Positions 47,601 to 56,900 of a stretch of DNA of 64,000 nucleotides are shown here, in pieces; positions within the stretch are counted from its first letter, which is position 1; each line of letters begins with the position of its first letter. The notes beneath the pieces were generated by a model. It had not been told where the DNA came from. It did not search any database and saw only the letters and a list, made by a program, of their open reading frames with translations. The translations under genes were made by a program, and so were the position numbers. The stretch is from JAVJSD01 sp040219575 (GTDB lineage: Bacteria > Planctomycetota > Planctomycetia > Pirellulales > Pirellulaceae). Location of the stretch: contig JAVJSD010000011.1 of NCBI GenBank assembly GCA_040219575.1, positions 1-64,000 on the forward strand, in the 5' to 3' direction.

Positions 47601-49667
47601 CCACAGCTTGAGGCTCTTGTCCGCGGAGCCCGAGAGAATCTGCGTGGCGTTGCTGTTGAAGGCCACCGCGGTCACGGCGGCGGTGTGTCCGTTGAAGCGA
47701 GCGATCTCCGGGAAGCGAGCATCCTTCAGGTCCCATACGCGGGCGGTGGCGTCCTCCGAACCGCTGACGATGCGTGCGCCGTCGGCGCTGAAGGCGATGT
47801 CGACAATCGGCTTCTCGTGGCCGAGCAACTGGTGCAGCAGCTGGCCGGTGGCGATGTCGCGGACCAGAATCGCAGGCCGGCCGCCAACCGTGCCGTTGGT
47901 GGCGAGCAACTTGCCGTCGGCGCTGGTCGCCGCGACGCCGGCGGCGGAATCCGCGGAACCCAGCGACGTCGACTCGAGCGATTCGAGACTCCACAGCGTG
48001 ACGCCGCCGTCGGCCGCGGCGGCGGCCAGTTGGTTTCCGTCGGGACGGAAGTCCACCGACTCCAGGGAGGCGAGTGAACCGCGAAGGGCGAGAAGCAACT
48101 GGCCGTCGGCGACGCGCCACACTCGGACGACGCCGTCTTCTCCCACGGTCGCCAGGCGAATCGACGGGCTCGCGCCCGCGTCGGCTTCCGATTCACTTTC
48201 GGCGGCGGCTTCCACGGCGGCCTCGGGCGCGGTCTCCGGCGCGGTTTCCGTTTCCGCAGCTTTCACATGCAGCGCCATGGCATGAATGGGGCCGACCGCC
48301 TGCCATTGATGAACAAGCTCGTTTGTTTCCGCTGCTACGACACGGACCACGCCTTCGGCATTGGCCATCGCCAGCAATTCGCCGTCGCGGCTGACCGCGA
48401 GCACGTTCGACTCGGCGGGCGCTTCGGCCAGCGGGCGGGGCAATTCCGTCGGCAGACGCCACAGGCGGATCAGGTTGTCCGCTCCGCCGGTGGCCACGTG
48501 ATCGACGGTTGGAATCGGTGCTTCGACCGCGGCTTCGGCATCGCTTGAACCAGTCTCGGCGCTTGGAGTCGTCTCGGCGGGTGTCGGCGCGGCAGACGGG
48601 GCTTCCACCGGCGCGGCCGGCGCGGGAAACGCAAGCGTCGTCACGGCGCTGAGCTGCGTCGGAGCGTCGATGCGGCCGGTGAGCTGGCCGTCGGACGTGT
48701 TCCAGACGCGCACGGTCTTGTCTTCCGACGCCGAGACCAGGTGCGATCCGTCGGAAGAAAAGCACAAGCTGTTGACTTTCGCCGTGTGCCCGGCAAGTGA
48801 GAGCGGCGCGGTGGGGCCTTCGGCTTCTGGCTGCGGCGCCGGCCAAAGCTTGATGCTGTTGTCGGCGTAGCCCAGCGCGATCCGCGACCGATCGGGGCTG
48901 ACGGCGACGGCCGACACCGCCGCGGCGCCCGGCAGCGTCGCCTGTTGCACGTCACGCGGATAACGCCACAGCTTCACGTTGCGAAACCCGCCGGATGCCA
49001 ACAAGTCGCCCTGACGGCTGAAGACCAGCGACTGCACGATGTCGAGGTGCGCCACGCCGGCGAGCTTCTCGGCGCTGGCCTCTTGCAGCGCCGGATCGGT
49101 CAGCCGCGTGACAAGCTGGCCGGTCGGCACATGATAGATGAAGATCTGATTGGCTCGACCGCAGGCGGCGAACTGCCCGTCGGGCGACAGCGCCAACGTG
49201 TAGATGGGATGATTGCCCGCCGGCAGCGGATGCCACCGCTCGGGCGAGATGAGCGTGGAGAGCCCGCCGCTCTTGGCGCCCTGGTCGATCCACAGCTTGA
49301 GCAAACCCAACTCCTGCGAGGTGAGCGGCTTGGCGGCGACCTTGTTTCCCGCCGGAGGCATGATCGGGTCCTCGGCATGCGAGGCGACCATCAGCAGGTA
49401 GCTGCTGTCGCCGTCGCCCGGTTCGATCGAGGCGCCGCTGTCGCCGCCGGAGATCATGGCGGCGGGCGACTCGAGCACGAGGCCGCCGTTCTTCTTGCTG
49501 GCGTTGTGGCAGGCGAGGCAGTTTCGCTGCAGGATCGGCAGCACTTCCTTTTCGAAGCTGACCGGCGTGCTGCGATTGATCTTGGCGATGGGAATGGCCT
49601 GCTGCGCGAGGGCCGTCTGGGCCGCCGTCAACAAGGCGAGACTGAACAAGCTTGCGCGAAAGAACAT
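44604..49667 (-). CDS. PSCyt1-WD40 protein with an Ala-rich coiled-coil insertion
   Basis: A 1687-residue exported protein. After a signal peptide (1-21) comes a planctomycete-type cytochrome c domain (PSCyt1-like) with haem motif CLACH at Cys50-His54 and a likely distal Met in the segment EDPIMPPAG. WD40 blades run from about residue 140. I count 21 blades, then about 250 residues (roughly 1118-1370) of Ala/Lys/Glu-rich coiled coil, then seven more blades and a short Pro/Thr tail. The coiled coil therefore falls between complete propellers three and four. The ATG at 49667 starts the signal peptide; a GTG 33 bases upstream is in frame. Confidence 0.9.
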   Translation of the reverse strand: MFFRASLFSLALLTAAQTALAQQAIPIAKINRSTPVSFEKEVLPILQRNCLACHNASKKNGGLVLESPAAMISGGDSGASIEPGDGDSSYLLMVASHAEDPIMPPAGNKVAAKPLTSQELGLLKLWIDQGAKSGGLSTLISPERWHPLPAGNHPIYTLALSPDGQFAACGRANQIFIYHVPTGQLVTRLTDPALQEASAEKLAGVAHLDIVQSLVFSRQGDLLASGGFRNVKLWRYPRDVQQATLPGAAAVSAVAVSPDRSRIALGYADNSIKLWPAPQPEAEGPTAPLSLAGHTAKVNSLCFSSDGSHLVSASEDKTVRVWNTSDGQLTGRIDAPTQLSAVTTLAFPAPAAPVEAPSAAPTPAETTPSAETGSSDAEAAVEAPIPTVDHVATGGADNLIRLWRLPTELPRPLAEAPAESNVLAVSRDGELLAMANAEGVVRVVAAETNELVHQWQAVGPIHAMALHVKAAETETAPETAPEAAVEAAAESESEADAGASPSIRLATVGEDGVVRVWRVADGQLLLALRGSLASLESVDFRPDGNQLAAAAADGGVTLWSLESLESTSLGSADSAAGVAATSADGKLLATNGTVGGRPAILVRDIATGQLLHQLLGHEKPIVDIAFSADGARIVSGSEDATARVWDLKDARFPEIARFNGHTAAVTAVAFNSNATQILSGSADKSLKLWNVADAAEVMNFAGHTAGIVGVAMPPNNQPISASADKTVRTWNAANGQATRTVTASTTPTAFRLSRDGARYAVALSDNTIKVCQASDGKELLTLSGHQDAIHTLAFNVDSTRLVSAATSREAIVWDLADGRLLEIVPGEQLTCVAYGADPQRIITCDDLGGVWLSPLRFAGALRGMTQPVTSIVYHPTTPSLYTACADGTVRGFNVENQQQLFSANHAAPVHDLALRGDGQMLASAGENNTIKLWSSTNGAASQPAQLTGFTAPVRSVEFTPDGTRVVGAGGTADSGEVLVFNLSPPAGLLEQAIVGHAGQVEACKAIGSQSRFASISADGALLTWNALAVRHIPGHTQPVTSLAAIPPAEGTTLPDLLSGSLDGTARRWNVETGAQLAQLSHGGAVTSVAVRGDGQRFATSSNNNTLKLWNAANNQQLAQMQGDLRAKTQVAKLTQSRSDVATQVADAKTAVEAAERELPLKIDAEKKAAAALAAAEKDVQAKAAALSTASTAKAAAEQDAIQAAATAQKAAVAMEQANQRALAMAAEARLLAEKAEQARAIAAADAENAQLAKAHAEAMAAAAKAEADAKAAEAAKETPAKTAATTAQTAAASAQKALTAAKPFNDAATALTAAQAVLRTAQQTHELAAREQKSAADTVPAAKETLAKAEAALAKIESALAAAVEAEQKAQMPVHAVAFSPDGRTLASGGDFGAVHTWDADTGKAISSSVGHAGSVACLAYLGSDQLISGSADNSAVVWNLNPDWRLERVIGDINDPATLVDRVTAVDFSPNGDLLITGGGVPSRGGELKIWNVADGALARDVPDPHTDAIAALAVSPDGRSVATAAADKYVKSWDLATGEQRIQFEGHTNYVTGVAWRAGSKMLVTSGSDATIRTWNAATGDRIRVIVGFNKQVSAVKFLGATQYTVCASGDPLVRMHNADNGGVQRTFGGVAEYMFAVDAVGDLTNGVVAAGGHDGVLRLWTTAGVVLHEIGPPEPEPTPTTTSE

Positions 49668-49719
49668 GACTTGGGATTTGCTCCTGAGGGGATCATCCAC
49701 GCTGTCGCGACGGATGGGC

Positions 49720-52700
49720 CTACGGCGCTTTGACTTCCTGGACGGTGAGCGTCAGCGGCTGCTCGACGGTCAGGCCTTGGCCGTTGATGTTCAGCGTGCC
49801 GCGGACGGTGAGCTGGTGTTGGCCCGGCGTGGCGCCGGCCGCGGCCGTGACGGCCAATTTGCCTTGCGTTTGATTGGCGGCGATGGTCGCATTGGGAATC
49901 GACAACCCGCCCACGCCGCTGGGAAGCACGACCTGCAGATTCACCGGGTCCTTGAAGTCGAACAGCCGGGCGATCGTAATGGGCGTCTCGACCTTCTCGC
50001 CCTGTTTGACCACCGCCGCTTTCGGCTCGGTCATGGTGATCGGGGCGGGGGCGATCTTCAGCGTAACCGGCGAGGAGACGACCGGCACGTTCACTTTTTT
50101 CGGCTTGGCGGCGTTGGCCGTGTCGGTGGCGAGTTTGTCGGTCGTGGTCTTGAGCTGCGCCGCGAGTTGGGCGAGTTCGGCGGTCTTGGCGGCTTGCTCG
50201 TCGGCGTCCAATTTGGCCTTGGCGGTCGCTTCGGCCTTGGCCGCCGCCTCGTCGAGTTTCTTCTGCGCGTCGACGACCGCGGCCATGGCGGTCTTGAGTT
50301 TGGCGTTCGCCTCGACAGACGCCTTTTGAGACGCCGCCGCGGCCGCCTGAAGAGCGGCGTCGTCGGTCTTGGCGGCGGCCGCCGCTTTGGCCTTCGCCGC
50401 CTGATCCGCGGCCGCCTTGGCGGCCGTCATGTCCGCGGTGAGCGCCTGATCGGCGGCGGTCTTGGCCGTGGTCGCCTGCTGCAGCGCGGTCGCCGCGTCG
50501 GCCGCCAGTTTGTCCGCCGACGCCTTCGCCGTGGCCGCCGCCTTGGCGTCCGCGTCGGCCTTCACCTTGATCTGATCGACTTCCTTCTTGCGCTCCGCGG
50601 CCGCGGCCGCCGCTTCGGGGTTGTGCGTGTAGTCGACCTGTTCGGCGATGGCGTCGAGATAGAACGTGTAGGTTCCCGTGGGAGTATTCGAGCGCAGATC
50701 GATCTGAAACTCGGCGCTGGTTTGGTTGGCGTTGACAGCGCCCGCCGGCGCATTCACGTTCGGCGGCAGTCCGCGCGGCACGAAGTTGATCTTGCCCTTG
50801 AAAGCGCCGGCCCGCGCGACGGGAATCTTCAACCGTCCGCCGCGGGAGGTCTCCCACACCTTTCCGCCGCCCGCCTGAAAGTTGCTGATGGGCGATGTTT
50901 CGCCCGCCGACACCGAAACGGCCAGGTCGCGCGCCAGTCGGGCGTCGACGCCGTTGGCCAGCGTCGTTGCGTTGACGTTCGTTCGCTGCGCGAAGGCGAG
51001 CGCCGTGCCGAATCGCGCCTGCCGCGTGACCGTGGCGTTGCCGATCTTCGCCTTGCCCACGACCTGAATCAGGCCGGCCGCCGGCCGGGCGTTGGCGGCC
51101 GCCGAAAGCAACAGCATCGTGTGCTGCTGCGCCGGCCCGATGACGCCGGTGGTGCAGGTCACGCCGGGCGGCAGGTTGGTCGCGCTGACCTCGATCTCGC
51201 CGTCGAACCCGTCACGGCGAAACGCCACCACGCGAACACCGCGCTGTCCCCCCTTGCGCAGCAGCACGGCCGCGTGCGAACCTTCGGGGGAGGCCGCCAG
51301 GCGGAAATCCGGCTGTCCGTTGTTCAGCGTCAGACGATACACGCGCCGCGGATCGGCCGCGACGTCGCCAAAAGCGTCGCGGACCATGATGCGATACGTC
51401 CCCTCCGCCGGAGCGATGAAGTGATGCACCGGGTCCTCGCTGCGGATGTCGAATTCCGGCCCGCCCTCCTGGCTGGGCGACTCGAATACGTACGCCAGTT
51501 GCTGCGTCTGCTCTGGCGGGGCGGTTTGCGCCTCGGCCGCTTTGGAGTCGGCAGCGGCGGAATCCGTCTCGACCGGCAGCACCCGTTGCACGAGCAGGCT
51601 GGGATTGGCGTGCACGTTCATCCGCTGCGAGATCAATTCAATGGTGAACGCTTCGCCCTGCTTCGCCTCGAAGCGGAACCAGTCGCGGTCCCGCGCGGGG
51701 TAGAACTTGCCCATCACCTCGCAGGGCGCTGTCAGCGGCTGCGCCTGCTGCGGCGAGTCGTTCGCGTCGATCTCGTTGACGGTGGGAGCGGCGGCGATGC
51801 CGACCAGCACGGGATTCGACACACCGGCCGCACCCTTCACGCGATACTCGGTGGCGTCGATGGCCGCCGAAGCCGGCTCCAGCAGCGAGTTGAAACTCAA
51901 CGACTGCGCTCCCGCGCCGCCGGGAATGGGGATCCGCGCCGCAATCTGCTCCAGCGCCGCGCCTTCGACGGCCAGCCCGGAATTCTTGCCGCCCGGTAGA
52001 TTCCGGCCGTACACCGTGAAGGCTTGGTTGCCAGACACCGCCGCGGGAGGAAACACGAAGTCGACCACCGGCAACACGCCAAGATGAATGCGGTAGACGT
52101 GCTCGCCGCTTCCCAAGAAGGCCGAGTCGTGCACCTTCAGGAAATAGTCGCCCGTCGAAGCGGCGCGGAAATCGACCAGGGAATCCTGCTCGAGCGTATC
52201 GCGGCTGCCGGCGATCTGCCGGCCCTGCGCATCGTAAACCGTGAGCACGCAGTCAAGCGGGGAGTCGATCCGCCGGGCATACGCCATGGCGATGATCCGC
52301 TGACCCGCCGATGCCGTGAACTTGTAGAAATCGACGTCGCCGTTCGACTGGCTCTTGCCGTTGACGACGACGGGATGCGTCACCTCCACCGCCGCCTCGC
52401 GGTCGTTGTTCGGTTCGACCTCGACCACTTCCGGCAGGTCGCCCACGCTGAAGGCCCGCGGGTTCGACATGCCGTACTTGCCGCTCACGCGGGCCTCGTA
52501 CAGTCCGACCGGCACATTGGCCGCCACCGTCACCACGAACTGATCGATCACCGGTTGCGGCCCGTCGTCGAACGGTCCCGGCTCGGCCGTCTTCTGCCTG
52601 GCGGTGATGCCGGCGTGCGAGAACGTCAGCGTCTCCGCACCGGTGAGTCCCTCGCCGTCGAGATTGTCGCCGGCGATCGTGACTTCAATCGTCTCCCCGG

Positions 52701-52851
52701 CCTTCGCGCCCGCCGGATACAGCGAGCCGAGGCGAGCGGCGGGAAGCTGCGCGCTTGCGGTCGACGCAGCCAAGAGCACCGAGAACGTCAGCGCCGCGAG
52801 ACCGAAGACGCCGCCGTTGTGGGAATTGCGAGATTCATTCTGCCGGATCAT
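49720..52851 (-). CDS. Exported PPC-domain protein with an Ala-rich coiled-coil insertion
   Basis: A 1043-residue protein with a signal peptide (ending ASTASA near residue 34). It has Ig-like regions and at least two bacterial pre-peptidase C-terminal (PPC) domains, marked by EVEPNNDREAA...GDVDFYKFTA and the related EIDANDSPQQA...DRDWFRFEA. No protease domain is attached. About 180 residues of Ala/Lys-rich coiled coil (roughly 738-915) interrupt the C-terminal Ig-like region, and the chain resumes with KPKKVNVPVVSSPVTL. It is 52 bases upstream of the PSCyt1-WD40 gene, whose insertion has the same composition. Structural role inferred. Confidence 0.86.
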   Translation of the reverse strand: MIRQNESRNSHNGGVFGLAALTFSVLLAASTASAQLPAARLGSLYPAGAKAGETIEVTIAGDNLDGEGLTGAETLTFSHAGITARQKTAEPGPFDDGPQPVIDQFVVTVAANVPVGLYEARVSGKYGMSNPRAFSVGDLPEVVEVEPNNDREAAVEVTHPVVVNGKSQSNGDVDFYKFTASAGQRIIAMAYARRIDSPLDCVLTVYDAQGRQIAGSRDTLEQDSLVDFRAASTGDYFLKVHDSAFLGSGEHVYRIHLGVLPVVDFVFPPAAVSGNQAFTVYGRNLPGGKNSGLAVEGAALEQIAARIPIPGGAGAQSLSFNSLLEPASAAIDATEYRVKGAAGVSNPVLVGIAAAPTVNEIDANDSPQQAQPLTAPCEVMGKFYPARDRDWFRFEAKQGEAFTIELISQRMNVHANPSLLVQRVLPVETDSAAADSKAAEAQTAPPEQTQQLAYVFESPSQEGGPEFDIRSEDPVHHFIAPAEGTYRIMVRDAFGDVAADPRRVYRLTLNNGQPDFRLAASPEGSHAAVLLRKGGQRGVRVVAFRRDGFDGEIEVSATNLPPGVTCTTGVIGPAQQHTMLLLSAAANARPAAGLIQVVGKAKIGNATVTRQARFGTALAFAQRTNVNATTLANGVDARLARDLAVSVSAGETSPISNFQAGGGKVWETSRGGRLKIPVARAGAFKGKINFVPRGLPPNVNAPAGAVNANQTSAEFQIDLRSNTPTGTYTFYLDAIAEQVDYTHNPEAAAAAAERKKEVDQIKVKADADAKAAATAKASADKLAADAATALQQATTAKTAADQALTADMTAAKAAADQAAKAKAAAAAKTDDAALQAAAAASQKASVEANAKLKTAMAAVVDAQKKLDEAAAKAEATAKAKLDADEQAAKTAELAQLAAQLKTTTDKLATDTANAAKPKKVNVPVVSSPVTLKIAPAPITMTEPKAAVVKQGEKVETPITIARLFDFKDPVNLQVVLPSGVGGLSIPNATIAANQTQGKLAVTAAAGATPGQHQLTVRGTLNINGQGLTVEQPLTLTVQEVKAP

Positions 52852-52920
52852 GCGACCGTTGGGGCTTGCTGGAGTCGGTGGTGCGTCGCGACGGCTGCGC
52901 GTGTCGTCAGCACGCGCCGC

Positions 52921-55404
52921 TCATCGCACGAACAAGAATTCCTTGGTGTTGAAGATCGCCCACAGGATGTCTTCATACGCCTGCCGCTTGTTGGGCCGGC
53001 GGGAGACATATTCGAGCATCAGCTTCAACTCCGCCTCGCGCGGCGGGCGCGACAGGGCGGCATAATAGATTTCGGTGATCTTCTCCTCTTCCGCGCGCTC
53101 CGCCTGGTTGGCGAGGGTCTGACAACGCCCGGCCCCCGAGGCCAGTTTACCCTGGATGTCGGTCGAGTTCAGAAGATGCAGCGACTGGGCCAGGTTGGCC
53201 TCGCTGCTGCGCTCGCATTCGCAGGCGCTCTCGGCCTGGGGCTTGCCGAAGACCGTCAAGAAGTAGTCGTTGAAGCCGCTATCGGGAAGCTGCACCGCTT
53301 TGGTGCCCTGCGGCATGCCGCTGAAGTTGACATTCGTGCCGGCCACCTGATTGATGGCGTCGTACAGCGGTTCGGCGTTCATCCGCCGCGGATAGAAGCT
53401 GGAGAAGTTCAGCTTGTCGGCGGCGTTGTACTCGTTCGGCTCGCTGCTGAGTTGATAGGTGCTCGACCGGCAGATCGTACGCACCAACTGCTTCAAGTCG
53501 TACTTGCTGTCGATAAAGTTCTGGGCCAGCGCGTCGAGCAGTTCGGGGTTGGTGGGCGGATTGGTCACGCGCATGTCGTCTTCCGGATCGACAATCCCGC
53601 GGCCGAAGAAGTGCTTCCAGTAACGGTTGACCAGGGCCCGGGCGAAGAACGGGTTCTCCGGGTCGGCCATCCAGTCGACCAACGCGTGCCGGGGATCTTC
53701 GTAGGCGGGCACGTCGAGCGGTTCTCCCCCAAGGCCGGCGGGCCGCAGTTTCTCGTTGCTGCGGGGATTCGTCGATTGGGCCTCGCCCCCCTTATGATAC
53801 ACCTCGCCGTCGTCCAGGCCCTTGGCGTTGTCGCGCAGACCGACCTGCGAGAAGAACGCCTCGAAGCCGTAATAGTCGTTCTGGCTCCAGCGTTCGAACG
53901 GATGATGGTGGCAGCGGGCGCACTGGATCCGCATTCCCAGGAACAACTGCGCCGCGTCCTCGAGTTGCGCGGTCGACGTGTTGACCTGCGTGTACCACGA
54001 GGCGGCCGGGTTCGACTCCACGTCGCCCGAGGCGGCCAGAATCGATCGCACAAACTGATCGTACGGCACGTTTCGCTGAATCGAGCGGCGGACGAAATCG
54101 TGGAAGCGGAACGAGACGGCGGTGTTGTTTTGCACGCGTCGGTTGCGCAGCACCATCGTCCACTTGGCGCCGAAGTAGTCGCCGTAGCCGGGACTGTCGA
54201 CCAGCAGGTCGATCAGCTCGTCGCGTTTGTTGGGGGCCTTGCTCTCCACGAACGATCTCGCCTGCTCCGCGGTCGGCAGACTGCCGGTGATGTCGACAAA
54301 CGCCCGGCGGACGAACGTCGCGTCGTCGCACAGGGGCGAGGGCGGAATGCCCAGGTTCTTCAGCTTGGCGAACACCAACGTATCCACGAAGTTCTTGGCC
54401 GGCGGCAACTTGGCGATCGGCACGCCCAACGGAATGCTGGCGCGGAACACGTCGACCTGGCCCTGGAAGCGAACCATCACCGCGGTGTCGCCCGGTCGAT
54501 CGAACACGCTGACCAGGCCGCTGGTGGTCGATTCGGCCATCTCGGTGTCGTTCGATTCGTAGCCCGATAGTCGCGTCACGTCGCGCGTCGTACCGTCGCT
54601 GTAATGGGCCACGACTTGCAGTTGCTGACGCGAATCGCGATTCATGGCCCGCTGGCGGGGAAGCACCTCGATTCGCTCGACGGTCGGATCGTCGTCGCTG
54701 CCGTAGGGCATGCCCTGTTCGATCCACCGCACCAGCAACTCGTGCTCGTAAGAGTCCTCGTCAAGCCGTCGGCCCCCGCCGTGCGGCAACTTGTTCATCG
54801 GCTTGGTCAGCAGCAGGCTGAACTGCGGCGCCGCGGGAAAGATCCGACGGGCTCGATGCTCCTTCACCAGCCACTCGTAGTCCTCGCTGGGATAGAAACC
54901 CAGCAGCGAAAGTCGGAAGCCGTTCTGCCCGCCCGACTTTCCATGGCAACCGCCGGAGTTGCAGCCTAGTTTGGTGAAGATCGGCACGATTTCGTTGCCG
55001 AAGTTGATCGGCCGCGGTGAATCGAATTGCTCGACGCGGCAGGGAGTGCTCACCGTCTGCCCGCTGGCCGCCTTGGCGGTGATCACGGCCTCGCCGTCGG
55101 CCAGGGGGGTGACGAATCCGTCGCGGGCCACCTGCACCACACCGGCCGGCTGCACGCTGTACGCTACCTGGTGCGTCAGGTCGTGGGTTTGACCGCTGCT
55201 GTACTTGCCCGCCACCACCAACTGCGCGCGGTCGTTCGGTCCGTGGAACAGCAACTCGCCGGGCCGCTCGAACTGGATGGCGGTCAGCGAACCGGCGGGG
55301 CCGAGTCCGGGAAAGTCCTGCGCGTTTGCACCCTGATGAAGGGCCCCGGCGGGCGACAGCAACAACGTGGCCAGCAGCAGCAGCGAAAACGGGTGGCGTT
55401 TCAT
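52921..55404 (-). CDS. DUF1549/DUF1553 (PSCyt2/PSD1) protein with Big-like domain
   Basis: An 827-residue exported protein. A signal peptide (1-29) is followed by a bacterial Ig-like region (about 40-130), then a cytochrome-like segment with CNSGGCHG, a second Ig-like segment, DUF1549 (around 400-600) with CARCHHHPFERW, and DUF1553 at the C-terminus (RALVNRYWKHFFGRGIVDPEDDMR, then SAACE-like and LLNS segments). This family is a planctomycete hallmark with unknown activity; paired DUF1501 genes are usual, as here. CARCH is a normal haem-c motif; CNSGGCH has two extra residues between the Cys. ATG at 55404 gives the signal peptide. Confidence 0.92.
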   Translation of the reverse strand: MKRHPFSLLLLATLLLSPAGALHQGANAQDFPGLGPAGSLTAIQFERPGELLFHGPNDRAQLVVAGKYSSGQTHDLTHQVAYSVQPAGVVQVARDGFVTPLADGEAVITAKAASGQTVSTPCRVEQFDSPRPINFGNEIVPIFTKLGCNSGGCHGKSGGQNGFRLSLLGFYPSEDYEWLVKEHRARRIFPAAPQFSLLLTKPMNKLPHGGGRRLDEDSYEHELLVRWIEQGMPYGSDDDPTVERIEVLPRQRAMNRDSRQQLQVVAHYSDGTTRDVTRLSGYESNDTEMAESTTSGLVSVFDRPGDTAVMVRFQGQVDVFRASIPLGVPIAKLPPAKNFVDTLVFAKLKNLGIPPSPLCDDATFVRRAFVDITGSLPTAEQARSFVESKAPNKRDELIDLLVDSPGYGDYFGAKWTMVLRNRRVQNNTAVSFRFHDFVRRSIQRNVPYDQFVRSILAASGDVESNPAASWYTQVNTSTAQLEDAAQLFLGMRIQCARCHHHPFERWSQNDYYGFEAFFSQVGLRDNAKGLDDGEVYHKGGEAQSTNPRSNEKLRPAGLGGEPLDVPAYEDPRHALVDWMADPENPFFARALVNRYWKHFFGRGIVDPEDDMRVTNPPTNPELLDALAQNFIDSKYDLKQLVRTICRSSTYQLSSEPNEYNAADKLNFSSFYPRRMNAEPLYDAINQVAGTNVNFSGMPQGTKAVQLPDSGFNDYFLTVFGKPQAESACECERSSEANLAQSLHLLNSTDIQGKLASGAGRCQTLANQAERAEEEKITEIYYAALSRPPREAELKLMLEYVSRRPNKRQAYEDILWAIFNTKEFLFVR

Positions 55405-55430
55405 GATTCGCGTCCGGCGGTCAGAAGGCG

Positions 55431-55488
55431 CGACGGACGTCCACGTCCATCGGTACTGGCGGGAAGCGACGAACGTGGACGTCCGTCG
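55431..55488. repeat. 18-bp hairpin in front of the DUF1549/DUF1553 gene
   Basis: CGACGGACGTCCACGTCC (55431-55448) is complementary to 55471-55488 in 17 of 18 positions. It lies 27-84 bases upstream of the ATG at 55404, inside the gap after DUF1501. It could attenuate or stabilise the transcript. Confidence 0.65.
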
Positions 55489-55595
55489 TACTTTGTCCGT
55501 CATCGCTTCCAGGTCTACCTGAGGAAGCGAGAATCGGGCGGGCAAGAAAAAGCGGCGGCAGGCCGACGACCTCGCCGGCCTGCCGCCAATATGAG

Positions 55596-56900
55596 CTACA
55601 CCAATTCTTCGATCGGCTTGCCGTCTTCAATCATGTAGACCGGGCGGCCGGCTTGATTGACGAACTGCGTCCGGCCGTCGATGCCGAGCACCTGGAAGAC
55701 CGTGGCCATCAGATCCTGGGGACCGATCGGCGCGGTCTTGGGAACATCGACCTTGGCGGCCGATTCCCCCACGACCTGGCCCATCTGCAGGCCGCCGCCG
55801 GCCAGCGCCAGCGTGCTCAAGGGCGCCCAGTGGTCGCGGCCGGCGTTGCCGTTCACCTTCGGCGTGCGGCCGAACTCACCACTGATCACCAGCAGGATGT
55901 TCTTGGTCAGCCCGCGCTGCTCCATATCCTCGACAAGCGCGGCCACGGCGTGATCCAATTGCGGGGCCCGCGACTCGAGCGAGGTCTTGATGTTGCCGTG
56001 CATGTCCCAGCCGCCGTAGTTGATCGTGACGAAACCGCAACCGGCTTCGCACAAACGTCGGGCGGTGAGCAACTGCTGGCCAAGCCCCTTGCCGTAGCGG
56101 TCGGCCACGCGGGGGTCTTCGTACTTCAGGTCGAAGGCCTGCTGCGAACGGCTGAGCACCAGGTTGAACGCCTGCTGCTCGAAGGCGTCGAGGCCTTCCA
56201 TCAGCCGGCTGCGATCGGCCTGGCGATTCACTTGATCGATGCTTTGCAGCAACCCGCGGCGATCGTCGAGCCGCGTCTTGTCGACCACCAGCGACATGTT
56301 CTGTCGCGCTTGGCCGGCCGGATCGAACGGATTGAAGGCCGCGCCAAGGAACGCCGACCCGTCGCTGCCGATGCCATTGAGCCGCACGTAGGTCGGCATG
56401 CCGGTTTCGAGATTATTCGAGCCGCGAGTGCGCGACACGATCGAACCCAGGGCGGGTCGTGTCGGCAGGCCGCCGTTATCGACGGCGCGGTTGTCGTAGC
56501 CGGTCATCACGAAGTGGGTGCCCCCGCCGTGACCGCTGTTGTTGTGGGCGAAGGAACGCACCAGGGCCATCTTGTCGGCCACCGAAGCGATTTGCGGGAA
56601 CGTGCCGCCGACGGTCACGCCCGGCATCGGCGTGGCGACCTCGCCCGTCGTGCTGCGGTACTCCGAAGGGGCCGTCATCTTGGGATCGAACGTCTCCACA
56701 TGCGTGGGACCGCCCGACAGCCACAGCCAGATGACCGACGTGTCTTTGACATCGCGGCCCGAGGCGGCGGCCTCCGCCCGGCCCCGCAGCAAGTGCGGCA
56801 GCGTCAGACCCCCCAATCCGAGCGCCCCCACACGGAGGAAGTCTCGTCGCGTTGAACCTTCGCAGTTGCTGCTCCGGCGACTCGTCATAAAACTCAGCAT
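55596..56900 (-). CDS. DUF1501 protein with Tat signal
   Basis: A 434-residue protein of the DUF1501 family, whose fold belongs to the alkaline phosphatase/sulfatase superfamily. It has a twin-arginine signal (TRRDFLRVGALGLGG, about 17-31) and the usual family segments SGGPTHVETFDPK, SGHGGGTHFVMTGY, GEFGRTPKV and GRDHW. The conserved His and Asp residues suggest metal binding, but no reaction is known. GGAGGG lies seven bases before ATG 56900. As is typical, the DUF1549/DUF1553 partner gene follows directly (191-base gap). Confidence 0.94.
   Translation of the reverse strand: MLSFMTSRRSSNCEGSTRRDFLRVGALGLGGLTLPHLLRGRAEAAASGRDVKDTSVIWLWLSGGPTHVETFDPKMTAPSEYRSTTGEVATPMPGVTVGGTFPQIASVADKMALVRSFAHNNSGHGGGTHFVMTGYDNRAVDNGGLPTRPALGSIVSRTRGSNNLETGMPTYVRLNGIGSDGSAFLGAAFNPFDPAGQARQNMSLVVDKTRLDDRRGLLQSIDQVNRQADRSRLMEGLDAFEQQAFNLVLSRSQQAFDLKYEDPRVADRYGKGLGQQLLTARRLCEAGCGFVTINYGGWDMHGNIKTSLESRAPQLDHAVAALVEDMEQRGLTKNILLVISGEFGRTPKVNGNAGRDHWAPLSTLALAGGGLQMGQVVGESAAKVDVPKTAPIGPQDLMATVFQVLGIDGRTQFVNQAGRPVYMIEDGKPIEELV

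Noticed and set aside
52024..54570. Plus-strand open frame of 848 codons
   Set aside because: It spans the convergent strand of two well-supported genes (PPC and DUF1549/DUF1553) and the gap between them; no family resemblance.
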